64,000 nt of DNA from CAG-632 sp963626805 (GCA_963626805.1 CAVFXS010000002.1:4761-68760); one strand, 5' to 3'. Shown: positions 16,473 to 25,462, counted from the stretch's first letter. Made by a program: numbers and translations. Notes: a model not told the origin generated them from the letters alone.

Positions 16473-18749
16473 TTACTGCTCTACATTGGTACGAATCTCT
16501 TTTGCAGCTGCAACCATGTTTCTAAGGCTCGCATCTGTTTCCGGCACACCTCTTGTCTTTAATCCGCAGTCCGGATTCACCCAAAGCTTCTCACGGCTGA
16601 TCTTTGTAAGCATGACCTTCAATGCACGAACAATTTCTTCCACAGACGGCACTCTAGGAGAATGAATATCATAAACACCAGGTCCTACTTCTGTTTCAAA
16701 ATGATTTTCTCTCAGTGAATCCAGGATCTGCAGATCCGAACGTGAGGCCTCAAATGTAATTACATCTGCATCCATATCATCTATCGCCAGAATAATATCT
16801 GTAAATTCACTGTAGCACATATGTGTATGAATCTGCGTATCCGCCTTCACTCCACTGTGCGTCAGACGGAAAGCCGGAATTGCAAAATCAAGATATTCTG
16901 TATACCAGTCAGATTTTCTGAGCGGCAGCTTTTCTCTTAAGGCAGCCTCGTCAATCTGTATCATCCGGATTCCGTTTGCCTCCAGATCCAGCACTTCATC
17001 CCTGATTGCCAGTGCAATCTGTGAGATGGATTCCTTAATGGATATATCCTCTCTTGGAAATGACCAGTTCAATATGGTAACCGGCCCTGTCAGCATTCCC
17101 TTCATAATCTTTTTGGTAAGTGACTGTGCATATACGGACCATTCTACCGTTATCGGTTTTTCGCGATACACATCGCCCCAGATGATCGGTGGTTTTACAC
17201 ATCTGGTTCCGTAAGACTGCACCCATGCTTTTTCTGTAAAAAGGAACCCGCCAAGTGCCTCGCCAAAATACTCCACCATATCATTTCTCTCGTATTCTCC
17301 GTGCACCAGTACATCAAGTCCGATTTCCTCCTGCCATGCTACACATTCTGCGATCTTTTTCCGGTTAAACTCTATATATTCCTCTCTGGTAATCTCTCTC
17401 TTACGGAATGCAGACCGGTTCGCCTTTACATCCCTGGTCTGTGGGAATGAACCAATCGTCGTTGTCGGGAACTCCGGAAGCCCAAACGCCTTCTTCTGCA
17501 GACTCTGGCGTTCCTTTCTCTTCGGCTCTCTGATATAATCCTCTGCCGTTACATGTGCAAGTCTGTTTTTTACTTCTTCATTTCCACATTTCCGATCGGC
17601 AGCAAAAAGATCATGATTTTTCTTATATGCCTCTGCATTGAAATATTCCGTATCCTCCGCAAGGTTGCTCAGTTCTTTAAGTTCTGTCAGCTTCTCCTCG
17701 GCAAAAGCAAAATAAGCCAGATATTCTGCAGAAAGCTTCGTCTCATGTTTTAACGTATATGGCACATGAAGCAACGAGCAGGATGTCGATAATACAGTCT
17801 GAATTTCTTTTTCCCGTAAATCCGCTAAAACCTTCAATGTCTTCTCATAGTGATTCTTCCAGGTATTTTTTCCGTTAACCAGTCCTGCAAACAGCACTTT
17901 CTCCTTTGGGAACCCGAATGTTTCAATTAAATGAAGTGTTTCTTTTCCCTCCAGAAAATCAAGGCCGATCCCTGCGAATGGCATGCGAATCAAATCCTGA
18001 TAAATATCTCTTACATCACCAAAGTATGTCTGTAAAAGTATTTTGCTGTCTTTTACCGCTGTCAGAATCGCATCATACAGTCTATGAAAAAGCGCAATGT
18101 CCTCTTCTCCCATATCCTGCACCAATGCCGGTTCATCAAACTGTATCCATGCGATTTTTTCTTTCTCACACTTTCCGATCAGATCCTTATATACTTCCAC
18201 AATCTCATCTACATAATCTTTTACTGTTCTGGTTCCTGTACATCTACAAAGCTTCAGCATTGTATACGCACCGATCACGACCGGTTTTGTCTCTATTCCA
18301 AGTGCCTTTGCTTCAAGGTACTCTGACCATAACTTATTTCCGGATATTTTAATTGTTGTATCATCTTCCAGCTCCGGAACAATGTAATGGTAGTTCGTGT
18401 TGAACCATTTCTTCATGGCAAGTGCCTTAACATCTCCGGAGTCGCCCTGATATCCTCGCACCATTGCAAAATACGTATCCAGCTCCGGCAGATTCAATTC
18501 TTTATATCGCTTCGGAACAATCCCCAGCAGCGTAGCTGTATCCAGCACAATATCATAAAATGAGAAATCATTACTTGAAATATAAGTAATTCCCGCATTC
18601 TTCTGTGTCTGCCAATGTGTCTTTCGCAGTTCCTGTGCCTTCTGTAATAAGTCTTCCGATTGGATTTCCCCTTTAAAATATTTTTCAGAAGCAAATTTTA
18701 ATTCTCTTAACGTACCGATCCTTGGAAATCCAATTACTGATGTCTGCAT
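16473..18749 (-). CDS. metE: Cobalamin-independent methionine synthase MetE
   Basis: A 758-residue cytoplasmic enzyme that transfers a methyl group from 5-methyltetrahydropteroyl-triglutamate to homocysteine. The N-terminal half begins QTSVIGFPRIGTLRELK. The catalytic C-terminal barrel begins around FPTTTIGSFPQT, with VHGEYERNDMVEYF, HMCYSEF, GPGVYDIHSPRVPS and NPDCGLKTRG supplying the zinc ligands. Full length for the family. The ATG at 18749 follows GGAGG by eight bases. Earlier in-frame starts have no site. A TATAAT-like box lies about 40 bases upstream. No S-box or T-box is evident in the short leader. Confidence 0.97.
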   Translation of the reverse strand: MQTSVIGFPRIGTLRELKFASEKYFKGEIQSEDLLQKAQELRKTHWQTQKNAGITYISSNDFSFYDIVLDTATLLGIVPKRYKELNLPELDTYFAMVRGYQGDSGDVKALAMKKWFNTNYHYIVPELEDDTTIKISGNKLWSEYLEAKALGIETKPVVIGAYTMLKLCRCTGTRTVKDYVDEIVEVYKDLIGKCEKEKIAWIQFDEPALVQDMGEEDIALFHRLYDAILTAVKDSKILLQTYFGDVRDIYQDLIRMPFAGIGLDFLEGKETLHLIETFGFPKEKVLFAGLVNGKNTWKNHYEKTLKVLADLREKEIQTVLSTSCSLLHVPYTLKHETKLSAEYLAYFAFAEEKLTELKELSNLAEDTEYFNAEAYKKNHDLFAADRKCGNEEVKNRLAHVTAEDYIREPKRKERQSLQKKAFGLPEFPTTTIGSFPQTRDVKANRSAFRKREITREEYIEFNRKKIAECVAWQEEIGLDVLVHGEYERNDMVEYFGEALGGFLFTEKAWVQSYGTRCVKPPIIWGDVYREKPITVEWSVYAQSLTKKIMKGMLTGPVTILNWSFPREDISIKESISQIALAIRDEVLDLEANGIRMIQIDEAALREKLPLRKSDWYTEYLDFAIPAFRLTHSGVKADTQIHTHMCYSEFTDIILAIDDMDADVITFEASRSDLQILDSLRENHFETEVGPGVYDIHSPRVPSVEEIVRALKVMLTKISREKLWVNPDCGLKTRGVPETDASLRNMVAAAKEIRTNVEQ

Positions 18750-18823
18750 AAACCATACCTCCAACCTGTTAATTCTTTTATGGAAGTCATTATAATTGGA
18801 TTTGCAGCATTTGTATAATACAT

Positions 18824-18864
18824 AAAAAAACGCATTATCCATAGTTTAAAACTATGGATAATGC
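18824..18864 (-). terminator. Intrinsic terminator of the M23 peptidase gene
   Basis: Perfect 13-bp arms GCATTATCCATAG and CTATGGATAATGC (18832-18864) around a TTTAAAA loop. On the minus strand a run of seven T follows. It closes the M23 gene and precedes the metE promoter. Confidence 0.85.
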
Positions 18865-18898
18865 ATCATCTCACCACTCATAGGAGCTCAATTTCATT

Positions 18899-20434
18899 TT
18901 ATAAATATCCTGCCGGATTGACTGCAGTTCCATTTACAATAATCTCAAAATGAATATGTGGTCCTGTACTGTCACCGGTATTACCGGTCTTTGCGATTAC
19001 CTCGCCCTGATCTACGTACTGTCCTGCACTTACCTGAATAGAACTTAAATGTGCGTATCTGGTCTTTACGCCATCCCCGTGGTCGATTACTACACAGTAA
19101 CCATATCCACCGGACCAGCCTGCGGATACGACACGACCTGCTCTGGAAGCACGACATGCGGTTCCTACCGGGACACCCCAGTCAATACCCTTATGGATAG
19201 TTCCCCAGCGGGCACCGAAGCCGGAAGTCAACGTTCCGTATGTTGTCGGTCGGATGTACGTCGGCAGCGGCATGGTGCCACGTTCTACAATCTTAGGAAC
19301 GGCTTCTGTATTGATTGCCTGCTTAATGATCTCACGTCCGGTCTCTGCACCGTTATTATAGCTTACAATTGCTGTTACGGTCCGGTTACCGGTCTGTGGC
19401 TCCTGAATCACTGTATCATCACCAACATATTTATTCGGATTATCCACATACTGTACGTCAGCCTCATAATCCTCGGTATATGTGGTCTGCTCCTGCATTA
19501 CAACAGAAAGCTCCGGCTTTGGAACCATAACTACAATCTGATCACCAACTAAAATATTGGAATCGATCTCCATGCCTTCGTTGATTGCCAGAAGTTCACT
19601 GGTTGTCATACCATATTTATCTGCAATCGTGGACAGACAGTCACCCGCCTGCACCTGATAAACTTCATTGTTCTCCTGCTCTTTGGTAATACTCTCATAG
19701 GCTGTCTGTACATCACTCAACTGATCCTGAGAAGCATAGGTCTCAATTACCTCAATGTTCTCCTGGAACTCCACTGACAGGATACCGTCTTCTCCTACGT
19801 TTGCAGAAGCATCTGCAACTGTCGGATTGCCCTCTGCATCAGCAGCTAAAACCGGCGGATTATTCGCAGTCTTGGAAGCGTTCACTACATTCGTTGTCAT
19901 AGCTCCGACTTCCTGCTTGTTCTCCGATGCCAGTTCGATCAGAAACTCATCATCAGTGTCGTAATTATTCTGTACCTGTTCTAACACCTGTAACACTTCA
20001 GCCTCACTGGAGAGTGTAACTGTATAATTATTAATCTTCAAGGTATATGCCAGTGCCTTATTATTCACTGTGCATGCCTGCAGCTCCTGATACACATTCT
20101 GCTTCAATACCTCTGCATCCTCAGCCTTTTCAAAGCTCTTCTTGACCGGCTCGTATGCCACCTCAGCATCTACAAGTGTCAGAGCATCTGACTGTGCATT
20201 CAGCTCCAGACGTGCCTGCTCATAGGCTGTCTGTGCTGCCTCTTTGCTTTCTGCTGTTCCCACACTCCTGCCATTAATCAGAATCTGATATCGTTCTTTT
20301 ACAAAATCACCATTTACAGCAACCGGAAATGCTAACAGTGCAACGCTTGTTGCAATAAACAAACCACGGTATATCTTTAGTTTTCTGCGAATCATTCCCA
20401 CATTGCCACGTTTCATTTTATTGTCACGTTTCAT
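18899..20434 (-). CDS. Secreted LysM-G5-M23 peptidoglycan endopeptidase
   Basis: A 511-residue exported cell-wall hydrolase. It has a signal anchor at about 20-42 (GLFIATSVALLAFPVAV) and a long helical region to ~250. A LysM domain follows (VQAGDCLSTIADKYGMTTSELLAINEGM, ~258-305). A G5-like domain (~310-385) leads to a C-terminal M23/lysostaphin domain with HKGIDWG, YAHLSS and HIHFE, the zinc ligands. It should bind and cut peptidoglycan cross-bridges outside the membrane, in growth or sporulation. It is transcribed alone from a good promoter overlapped by a WalR-type box and ended by a strong terminator. Confidence 0.93.
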   Translation of the reverse strand: MKRDNKMKRGNVGMIRRKLKIYRGLFIATSVALLAFPVAVNGDFVKERYQILINGRSVGTAESKEAAQTAYEQARLELNAQSDALTLVDAEVAYEPVKKSFEKAEDAEVLKQNVYQELQACTVNNKALAYTLKINNYTVTLSSEAEVLQVLEQVQNNYDTDDEFLIELASENKQEVGAMTTNVVNASKTANNPPVLAADAEGNPTVADASANVGEDGILSVEFQENIEVIETYASQDQLSDVQTAYESITKEQENNEVYQVQAGDCLSTIADKYGMTTSELLAINEGMEIDSNILVGDQIVVMVPKPELSVVMQEQTTYTEDYEADVQYVDNPNKYVGDDTVIQEPQTGNRTVTAIVSYNNGAETGREIIKQAINTEAVPKIVERGTMPLPTYIRPTTYGTLTSGFGARWGTIHKGIDWGVPVGTACRASRAGRVVSAGWSGGYGYCVVIDHGDGVKTRYAHLSSIQVSAGQYVDQGEVIAKTGNTGDSTGPHIHFEIIVNGTAVNPAGYL

Positions 20435-20468
20435 TTGTCTGACTCCTGTTTCAATTCTAAATCACTTT

Positions 20469-20514
20469 GTAACATTTTCGTAACAATTATAGCAGTCTTT
20501 CATTCTTTTGTAAA
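20469..20514 (-). promoter_or_regulatory. M23 gene promoter with WalR (YycF)-type box
   Basis: Minus-strand promoter TTTACA (20509-20514), 17 bases, TATAAT (20486-20491). Directly downstream, overlapping the expected start site, is TGTTAC-GAAAA-TGTTAC (20469-20485), a perfect match to the known WalR box TGTWAH-N5-TGTWAH on the same strand. Its position suggests repression of this wall hydrolase by phosphorylated WalR. Confidence 0.65.
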
Positions 20515-20548
20515 GTCTTATTCCCGAAGACACATTTATGTCCGACGA

Positions 20549-20577
20549 TTGACTTTTCAAGCTTCCTTTTCTATACT
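20549..20577 (+). promoter_or_regulatory. Promoter of the HD-GYP gene
   Basis: TTGACT (20549-20554), 17 bases, TATACT (20572-20577). The start site would lie about 23 bases before the ATG at 20607, which has GGGAG seven bases upstream. Confidence 0.6.
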
Positions 20578-20606
20578 GATAATAGATTATAAATGGGAGT
20601 GTCAAA

Positions 20607-21713
20607 ATGGATCATAAACGGGTTTCTTTTTCCAATTTAAAACCGGGAATGCAGGTTGCTGATGATGTTTACAATCAGAATTACCAGCTGATCCTGCCGA
20701 AAGGCGTAGTTATTACGGAACAGATTCTGCCCCGTCTGATTTACTATGGCATTAAACAGATCTCTGTTTTTACCGAGACGCCTTCTGAAACGGTTTCCTT
20801 TTCCGTTTCCAATACCCCGGAATCTCCCAATGTATATAAGACCCATGCACAGCATATTCGTGAAAGTGCTGATTTCCTGCAGTACAGTAATGCATTTTAT
20901 GAGGCAAAGGAGCATTTCCAGTACACTCTGACCGATATTGCCGAACGTGACACCCAGATTGACATTGATCAGATGTTTAAAACGACCGCTGACATCCTGA
21001 AGCATGCCGGTACCTCCTATCAGGTATTTGACATGCTCCATAATATGCGGCATTTTGACGATTCCACCTTCGCCCATTCCCTGAATGTATCTATCATCTG
21101 TAATATCATGGGAAAATGGCTTCATCTTCCGGAAGAAGATATCAGACTACTGACAGTTTCCGGTCTGCTTCATGACATTGGAAAGCTACTGATTCCATCC
21201 GAAATCATTACCAAGCCGGGACGTCTGACTGCAGAAGAATATGAGACGATCAAGCAGCATTCCCGACTCGGTTATCAGCTGTTATCCAAGCAGGATCTGG
21301 ATTCCCGGATCGCCCAGGTTGCGCTCTGTCATCATGAGAAATACGATGGCAGCGGATATCCTCTACATATTTCCGGGACTAAAATCCCTGCCTTTGCCCG
21401 TATTGTCTGCATTGTGGACATCTATGAGGCGATGACGGCCGACCGGGTATATCGGAAGGGTATCTGCCCGTTTGAGGTTATCCGCCAGTTCGAGACAGAA
21501 GGTTTTCAAAAATACGATACGGAATTTATCCTTACATTTTTAAAAGGAATTGTTCAGACCTATCTGCATGAAACCGTGCTTTTAAACAACAACGAACAGG
21601 GCGAGATCGTCATGATAAACGAAAACTCCCTGTCACGTCCTATGATCCGCACTTCAGACGGATTTCTTGATCTGTCCAAAAAGCCGGAGCTTGAAATTAT
21701 TCAGATTCTTTAA
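20607..21713 (+). CDS. HD-GYP domain protein (cyclic-di-nucleotide phosphodiesterase type)
   Basis: A 368-residue cytoplasmic protein. Residues 1-70 form a small N-terminal module typical of this family (FSNLKPGMQVADDVYNQ). The HD-GYP domain covers ~145-330, with FAHSLNVS, SGLLHDIGKLLIP (metal-binding HD) and HHEKYDGSGYP (the GYP signature), then FARIVCIVDIYEAMTADRVYRK. Proteins of this type hydrolyse cyclic di-GMP or related dinucleotides, balancing the GGDEF proteins also encoded here. The residues needed for catalysis are present. The gene ends convergently with aroK, the two stop regions overlapping by four bases. Confidence 0.92.
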   Translation: MDHKRVSFSNLKPGMQVADDVYNQNYQLILPKGVVITEQILPRLIYYGIKQISVFTETPSETVSFSVSNTPESPNVYKTHAQHIRESADFLQYSNAFYEAKEHFQYTLTDIAERDTQIDIDQMFKTTADILKHAGTSYQVFDMLHNMRHFDDSTFAHSLNVSIICNIMGKWLHLPEEDIRLLTVSGLLHDIGKLLIPSEIITKPGRLTAEEYETIKQHSRLGYQLLSKQDLDSRIAQVALCHHEKYDGSGYPLHISGTKIPAFARIVCIVDIYEAMTADRVYRKGICPFEVIRQFETEGFQKYDTEFILTFLKGIVQTYLHETVLLNNNEQGEIVMINENSLSRPMIRTSDGFLDLSKKPELEIIQIL

Positions 21714-22222
21714 GTTTGCTGAAGCATATGAACCACTTCATCCATCAGCCCTTCTACATCATATCCTTCTGCATCCACCGTTATATCCGCATACTTCTCA
21801 TAAAGCGGGATCCGCTCATCATACAGATCCTTTAATGTCTGTCCATCCTTCAATACAACACCGCGCCGACGGATATTTCCCAGTCGACTGCAGATTGTTG
21901 GATAAGACAGCTTCAGATATACAACCGTTCCGATTTCCCGGAAATGATTCATTGCCTCTTCGCCGTAGATGACACTGCCACCGGTTGCAATCACATGCTT
22001 ATCGGTCTCGATTCCGGCATTCACCGCATTTTCGATGCGGATAAATTCCTCTTCGCCCTCCTGCGCTATAATCTCTCGTAATAACCGACCTTCCTTTTTC
22101 TGGATCAGCAGATCCGAATCTGTAAACTCATAGCCCAGAACCTTTGCCAGCACAACCCCGATCGTACTCTTACCGCATCCCGGCATTCCGATCAGAATAA
22201 CATTGTTTCCCTTCATTTGCAC
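21710..22222 (-). CDS. aroK: Shikimate kinase
   Basis: A 170-residue cytoplasmic enzyme that phosphorylates shikimate with ATP in aromatic amino acid synthesis. It has a Walker A loop (LIGMPGCGKSTIG, ~10-22), the shikimate-binding DSD (~35), GEEEFIRIE, the ATGGS loop and a lid arginine in SRLGNIRRRG. Full length. AGGAGG precedes a GTG (22222, five bases) and an ATG two codons later (22216, eleven bases), and either may be used. It lies ten bases after the flavin-reductase gene and may be co-transcribed with it. Confidence 0.92.
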   Translation of the reverse strand: MQMKGNNVILIGMPGCGKSTIGVVLAKVLGYEFTDSDLLIQKKEGRLLREIIAQEGEEEFIRIENAVNAGIETDKHVIATGGSVIYGEEAMNHFREIGTVVYLKLSYPTICSRLGNIRRRGVVLKDGQTLKDLYDERIPLYEKYADITVDAEGYDVEGLMDEVVHMLQQT

Positions 22223-22231
22223 CTGTTCCTC

Positions 22232-22798
22232 CTATGCTTTCTTCCGTACCGAATAACCAAAACTTCCAAGCTCTGCACCCATTTCATAGTAGCGACCATG
22301 GGAATATGCCAGTGGCTTTGCGGCAGAAAGATCAAATGTACCCTTTTCATTCATGTATTCTTCACTGACCTGTACATTTACTACCTCTGCAATAAACATA
22401 TCATGACTTCCGAGCGGAACAATCTCCTTCACCTTGCACTCAATATTTACAGGGCTCTCCATAATGATCGGCGCATTCACCTTCTGTGCCTCTCCCTTCG
22501 TCAGTCCTGCCGCCCGGAACTTGTCCTCATCTCTGCCGGAGCGGACACCGCAGTAATCAGTGGCCTTTAACAGCTCCTCGGTTGTCAGATTTACGACAAA
22601 TTCTCCTGTTTCCTTGATCATCGGATACGAATAGCGTTCCGGGCGAACCGATATATATAACATTGCCGGATCCGAACAGATCGTTCCGGTCCATGCAATG
22701 GTCAAAACATTATCATTGCCTGCTTTATCCCGACAGGTTACCAACACCGCCGGTAATGGATATAACATATTTCCAGGTTTCCAGCTTACTTTACTCAT
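22232..22798 (-). CDS. Flavin reductase family / flavoredoxin-like protein
   Basis: A 188-residue cytoplasmic FMN-binding split-barrel protein. Typical motifs are the N-terminal WKPGNMLYPLPAVLVTCRD, LTIAWTGTICSDPAML, FVVNLTTEELL and HDMFIAEVVNV. Family members are NAD(P)H:flavin reductases or electron carriers. The partner here is unknown. The ATG at 22798 follows AGAAGGG by seven bases. The frame is open to 22867 but without a site. It is upstream of aroK on the same strand with a ten-base gap. Confidence 0.88.
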   Translation of the reverse strand: MSKVSWKPGNMLYPLPAVLVTCRDKAGNDNVLTIAWTGTICSDPAMLYISVRPERYSYPMIKETGEFVVNLTTEELLKATDYCGVRSGRDEDKFRAAGLTKGEAQKVNAPIIMESPVNIECKVKEIVPLGSHDMFIAEVVNVQVSEEYMNEKGTFDLSAAKPLAYSHGRYYEMGAELGSFGYSVRKKA

Positions 22799-22931
22799 TG
22801 TAATACCCTTCTTTCTCATTTTCTGTACTCCACACTCAAGAATACTTTGTCCCTGCGATTTTGGCAAGTCCTATTGTCAAAAAGTCCTGAAAAATGGTAT
22901 GATGTTACCAGACTTGAAAGGAGGCCACACG

Positions 22932-23273
22932 ATGGCAGCACAATATCTGGACATTGAAAATGTTCCTGAAGATTTACAGAAAAAAGTACATCAGAATCTG
23001 GCATTCCGCACCGGAAGCTTCGTCTGGAGGATCAAGTTCAACACGCCGTTAAACCCTTCCACCGTAAACGCTTCCACGATGTATCTGACCAATGAGATGG
23101 GGGCACCTGTGAATGCCAACATCCGATATAATGCGGATACCAATATGATTGAAATCGAACCAGTCCAAGCCTATGCAGAAGGCGTTTTTTACTATCTGAA
23201 CATCTCTACCAAGGTCCGTTCCAGAGGCGGTCAGCAGTTAAAAAAACCGATTCAGATCAAGTTCAAGCTATGA
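22932..23273 (+). CDS. Small Ig-like (SbsA/Big_5-type) domain protein
   Basis: A 113-residue protein without an obvious signal peptide. From residue 30 on it follows the bacterial Ig-like Big_5/SbsA pattern: FVWRIKFNTPLNPSTVNASTMYLTN, INARY-like strands, IEIEPVQAYAEGVFYYLNIST and a final strand KPIQIKFKL. Such domains normally decorate surface proteins. Here the domain stands alone and seems cytoplasmic. AAAGGAGG lies seven bases before the ATG. Its end overlaps the convergent amidase gene by six bases. Role unknown. Confidence 0.8.
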   Translation: MAAQYLDIENVPEDLQKKVHQNLAFRTGSFVWRIKFNTPLNPSTVNASTMYLTNEMGAPVNANIRYNADTNMIEIEPVQAYAEGVFYYLNISTKVRSRGGQQLKKPIQIKFKL

Positions 23274-23984
23274 TACTCGGTCCTTAACAAATCCCAGAAA
23301 CATCTCCCATTCCTGCGGATTTTCTACATAATATAAAGGGCATTCCTTGCCCGTCACATCATAATGCCGGATGACATCCGTCTCCGGATCCAGATGATAA
23401 TACTTGCAAAGCTCTGCCGCCAGTGCTACACATTGATTATATGTAACCGTCGCAAATTCTCCGCTTTCATCCGGATGACAGCACTCAATCGACAGACTGT
23501 ATGAGTTCGCCTCATTCGAAGCATATGCTACCTCATTCAGAGGCACGCACTGTATGATTTCTCCATCTAACCCAATAATAAAATGACTGCTGGCGGATGT
23601 AATCTGCGTCATTGCCAGTCCTTCGAAATAATCTCGATTTGCCTGTGCGGATGTCCCCGGATTGGCCGTGTAATGAATCACAATCTTCTTTACATTCTTT
23701 AACTCCGTCCCCGGTCTCGAATACGGATTCACCGTCAAAAATTCCTCCCGGATATCCAGATCCGGAAACTGCTCTGACGCTGATACAATCGGTTCTGCAT
23801 GGAATTCCGGTTTTAGCCGTTCCATCAGTCCGACGGTTCCTTCCTTCGTACCGCCCGTTGCCTGAATCAGAAATACCGCTCCCAGAATAACTGCCAGAAT
23901 GCCACCGGCTGTCGGCATAACTTTACACATCTTCTGCATGCGTTTCATCTTCTGTTGCTTATGCTGTTCTTCCCTGCTGCCCAC
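23268..23984 (-). CDS. Membrane-anchored N-acetylmuramoyl-L-alanine amidase
   Basis: A 238-residue exported cell-wall hydrolase. It has a basic N terminus (KQQKMKRMQKMCK), a signal anchor (~24-42), and an amidase-2 domain from ~95. The zinc and catalytic motifs are KKIVIHYTANPG, SSHFIIGLDGEIIQ, SLSIECCHPD and IRHYDVTGKECP. It should cleave the amide between MurNAc and the stem peptide. The start is probably GTG (23984) with AGGAG nine bases upstream. It could serve growth, sporulation or germination. Nothing nearby decides this. Confidence 0.9.
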   Translation of the reverse strand: MGSREEQHKQQKMKRMQKMCKVMPTAGGILAVILGAVFLIQATGGTKEGTVGLMERLKPEFHAEPIVSASEQFPDLDIREEFLTVNPYSRPGTELKNVKKIVIHYTANPGTSAQANRDYFEGLAMTQITSASSHFIIGLDGEIIQCVPLNEVAYASNEANSYSLSIECCHPDESGEFATVTYNQCVALAAELCKYYHLDPETDVIRHYDVTGKECPLYYVENPQEWEMFLGFVKDRVS

Positions 23985-24321
23985 TCAAGCTCTCTCCTTT
24001 TCTTCCGTTGCTGACTGCTCCGCAGATAAATCGTAACTGCGTACTATGTATCCTGCAATCCCTCCGGCTTCCTGCCACGGAATCCGGTTCGTTCCGTTGG
24101 CAGAAAACCTATCTGCAAAGCAGCCGGCATACTGGTATCTCATCAAATACTTCCCTGTCAGGAAACCTGGGTTCTCGTTCTATACGACTGCTGAATTGTC
24201 ATCATCTATAAATTATTCTATGCTATAGTTTTTTTAATGTTCCTTCCGATAACTGTCTCTGGTTCATACTTTATTCCTTTTTCCCTATGAAAACTTTTAG
24301 AAATTCTGACATTTTTCTTAA
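23985..24321. other. Gene-poor stretch, no supported gene
   Basis: About 340 bases separate the amidase start from the promoter of the HD hydrolase. A 60-codon plus-strand frame (24046-24228) exists but has no ribosome binding site and begins right after a stop. It could be a decayed gene end or chance. No hairpin with a T run or RNA gene was found. Confidence 0.4.
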
Positions 24322-24350
24322 TTGTATTCCCGTACCAAGTACGATATAAT
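24322..24350 (+). promoter_or_regulatory. Promoter with palindrome in the spacer
   Basis: TTGTAT (24322-24327), 17 bases, TATAAT (24345-24350). The spacer holds the inverted repeat CGTAC-CAA-GTACG (24331-24343), placed where a repressor would block polymerase. It drives the HD hydrolase 70 bases downstream. Confidence 0.55.
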
Positions 24351-24418
24351 AACAGTAATATATCTATCCGTAACCTGCCTTGTACAGGCATAAATAATGC
24401 ATTACCAAGGAGAATTTT

Positions 24419-24856
24419 ATGCTGGAAAAAGCCATTGCAATTGCAGTTGAAGCCCATCGCGGACAATTGGACAAAGCCGGACAACCATACATCCTGCATC
24501 CCATGCGTGTCATGCTGGCCGGAAAGACCCAGTCGGAAATGATCTGCGGGATTCTGCATGATGTCATCGAAGATACTCCGATTTCTATTGAAATGCTGCA
24601 GGCGGAAGGCTTCTCACCGGAGGTCCTGAATGCACTGCGTTTATTAACCCATGACCGTAAGGTGCCATATCAGCTTTATATTGAACAGCTGTCTGCCGAC
24701 CGTCTGGCAACCCAGGTGAAATTGTATGATCTTCATGACAATATGAATCGCTCCCGTCTCGGCATGCTGACGATTGAGGATAAACGCCGCATGACCAAAT
24801 ACCAGCGTTCCTACGAGTATTTATCGCAGATCCAGAATTCCCGTGATCTACCATAA
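24419..24856 (+). CDS. Small HD hydrolase, SpoT/MESH1-like alarmone hydrolase type
   Basis: A 145-residue cytoplasmic protein with the (p)ppGpp-hydrolase HD pattern. The motifs are AVEAHRGQLDKAGQPYILHPMRV, then GILHDVIEDTP with the metal-binding HD, and VKLYDLHDNMNRSR with the substrate-side Asp. It lacks synthetase, TGS and ACT domains, so it is a single-domain small alarmone hydrolase candidate comparable to MESH1. Other nucleotide substrates are possible. AAGGAG lies nine bases before the ATG. It has its own promoter and a long terminator. Confidence 0.82.
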   Translation: MLEKAIAIAVEAHRGQLDKAGQPYILHPMRVMLAGKTQSEMICGILHDVIEDTPISIEMLQAEGFSPEVLNALRLLTHDRKVPYQLYIEQLSADRLATQVKLYDLHDNMNRSRLGMLTIEDKRRMTKYQRSYEYLSQIQNSRDLP

Positions 24857-24869
24857 ATCTTTGCATAAA

Positions 24870-24940
24870 TAAACCCTCTGTACAGGAGAATATCACATCC
24901 GACCTTATGTGATACCCTCCTGCACAGAGGGTTTTCTTTT
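24870..24940. terminator. Long bidirectional terminator
   Basis: Arms AAACCCTCTGTaCAGGAG and CTCCTGcACAGAGGGTTT, with an inner ATCACAT/ATGTGAT stem, are followed by TTTTCTTTT on the plus strand and a T-rich run on the minus strand. The element lies between the HD hydrolase and the convergent lipoprotein gene. Confidence 0.88.
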
Positions 24941-24955
24941 AACTCTGACTTCTGT

Positions 24956-25450
24956 TTATTTTGCTGCCGTATATGTATCGATCACAGTCTCTGCTTCCCC
25001 TTTATCATCGCATACACAGAGAATCACGCAGTTACCGGCAGTTTCAATCACAGGATTCTCAAGCTTTGGAACCTCATTGGCATTATAGCTCTGGAATGAC
25101 TGGAGCTGAGCGGCTACACGATTCTGAACCGCTGTCTTGACCGTATCCACATCCTCTGCTGTCTTTGCCTTAATAACTGCAATCTCTTCTGCGGTTGCAT
25201 TCGTACTCAGGTAAGCCTTGCCGGAATCCACGATTTCCGCATCAATTCCGTAAAGAGCCAGCACCTTATCCAGCTCTACCTCAGAAAGCTGATCCTGAAA
25301 GGTTACGGATGCCTTCATATCATCTGCCAATGCAACCGGATCAATATCAACATCTGCATTGCCGTTTCCACAGCCTGCAAGTCCGAGCACCATCATAGCT
25401 GCCAGACCGGCAGCCACTACCTTTTTCATTTTTTTCCACATCATTTTCAT
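24956..25450 (-). CDS. DUF4358 lipoprotein
   Basis: A 164-residue exported lipoprotein. It has a basic N terminus, a hydrophobic segment and the lipobox LAGC (cysteine ~27). The mature part matches the DUF4358 pattern: an early VALADDMKASVTFQDQL, central LYGID, a VIKAKTAEDVDTVKTAVQNRV helix and a C-terminal VILCVCDDKGEAETVI strand. DUF4358 lipoproteins in Clostridia are often encoded beside SGNH esterases and MBOAT acyltransferases that modify surface polysaccharides. Here the SGNH gene is directly upstream (12 bases), but no MBOAT gene is present. AGGAGG precedes the ATG by eight bases. Confidence 0.85.
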   Translation of the reverse strand: MKMMWKKMKKVVAAGLAAMMVLGLAGCGNGNADVDIDPVALADDMKASVTFQDQLSEVELDKVLALYGIDAEIVDSGKAYLSTNATAEEIAVIKAKTAEDVDTVKTAVQNRVAAQLQSFQSYNANEVPKLENPVIETAGNCVILCVCDDKGEAETVIDTYTAAK

Positions 25451-25462
25451 AGCAACATCCTC

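Noticed and set aside
20637..21125. Long antisense frame (162 codons) inside the HD-GYP gene
   Set aside because: Fully overlaps a well-supported gene, has no ribosome binding site and its product resembles nothing; a shadow frame.
24046..24228. 60-codon plus-strand frame between amidase and HD hydrolase
   Set aside because: No ribosome binding site, immediately preceded by a stop, composition not convincing; left as an unexplained stretch.
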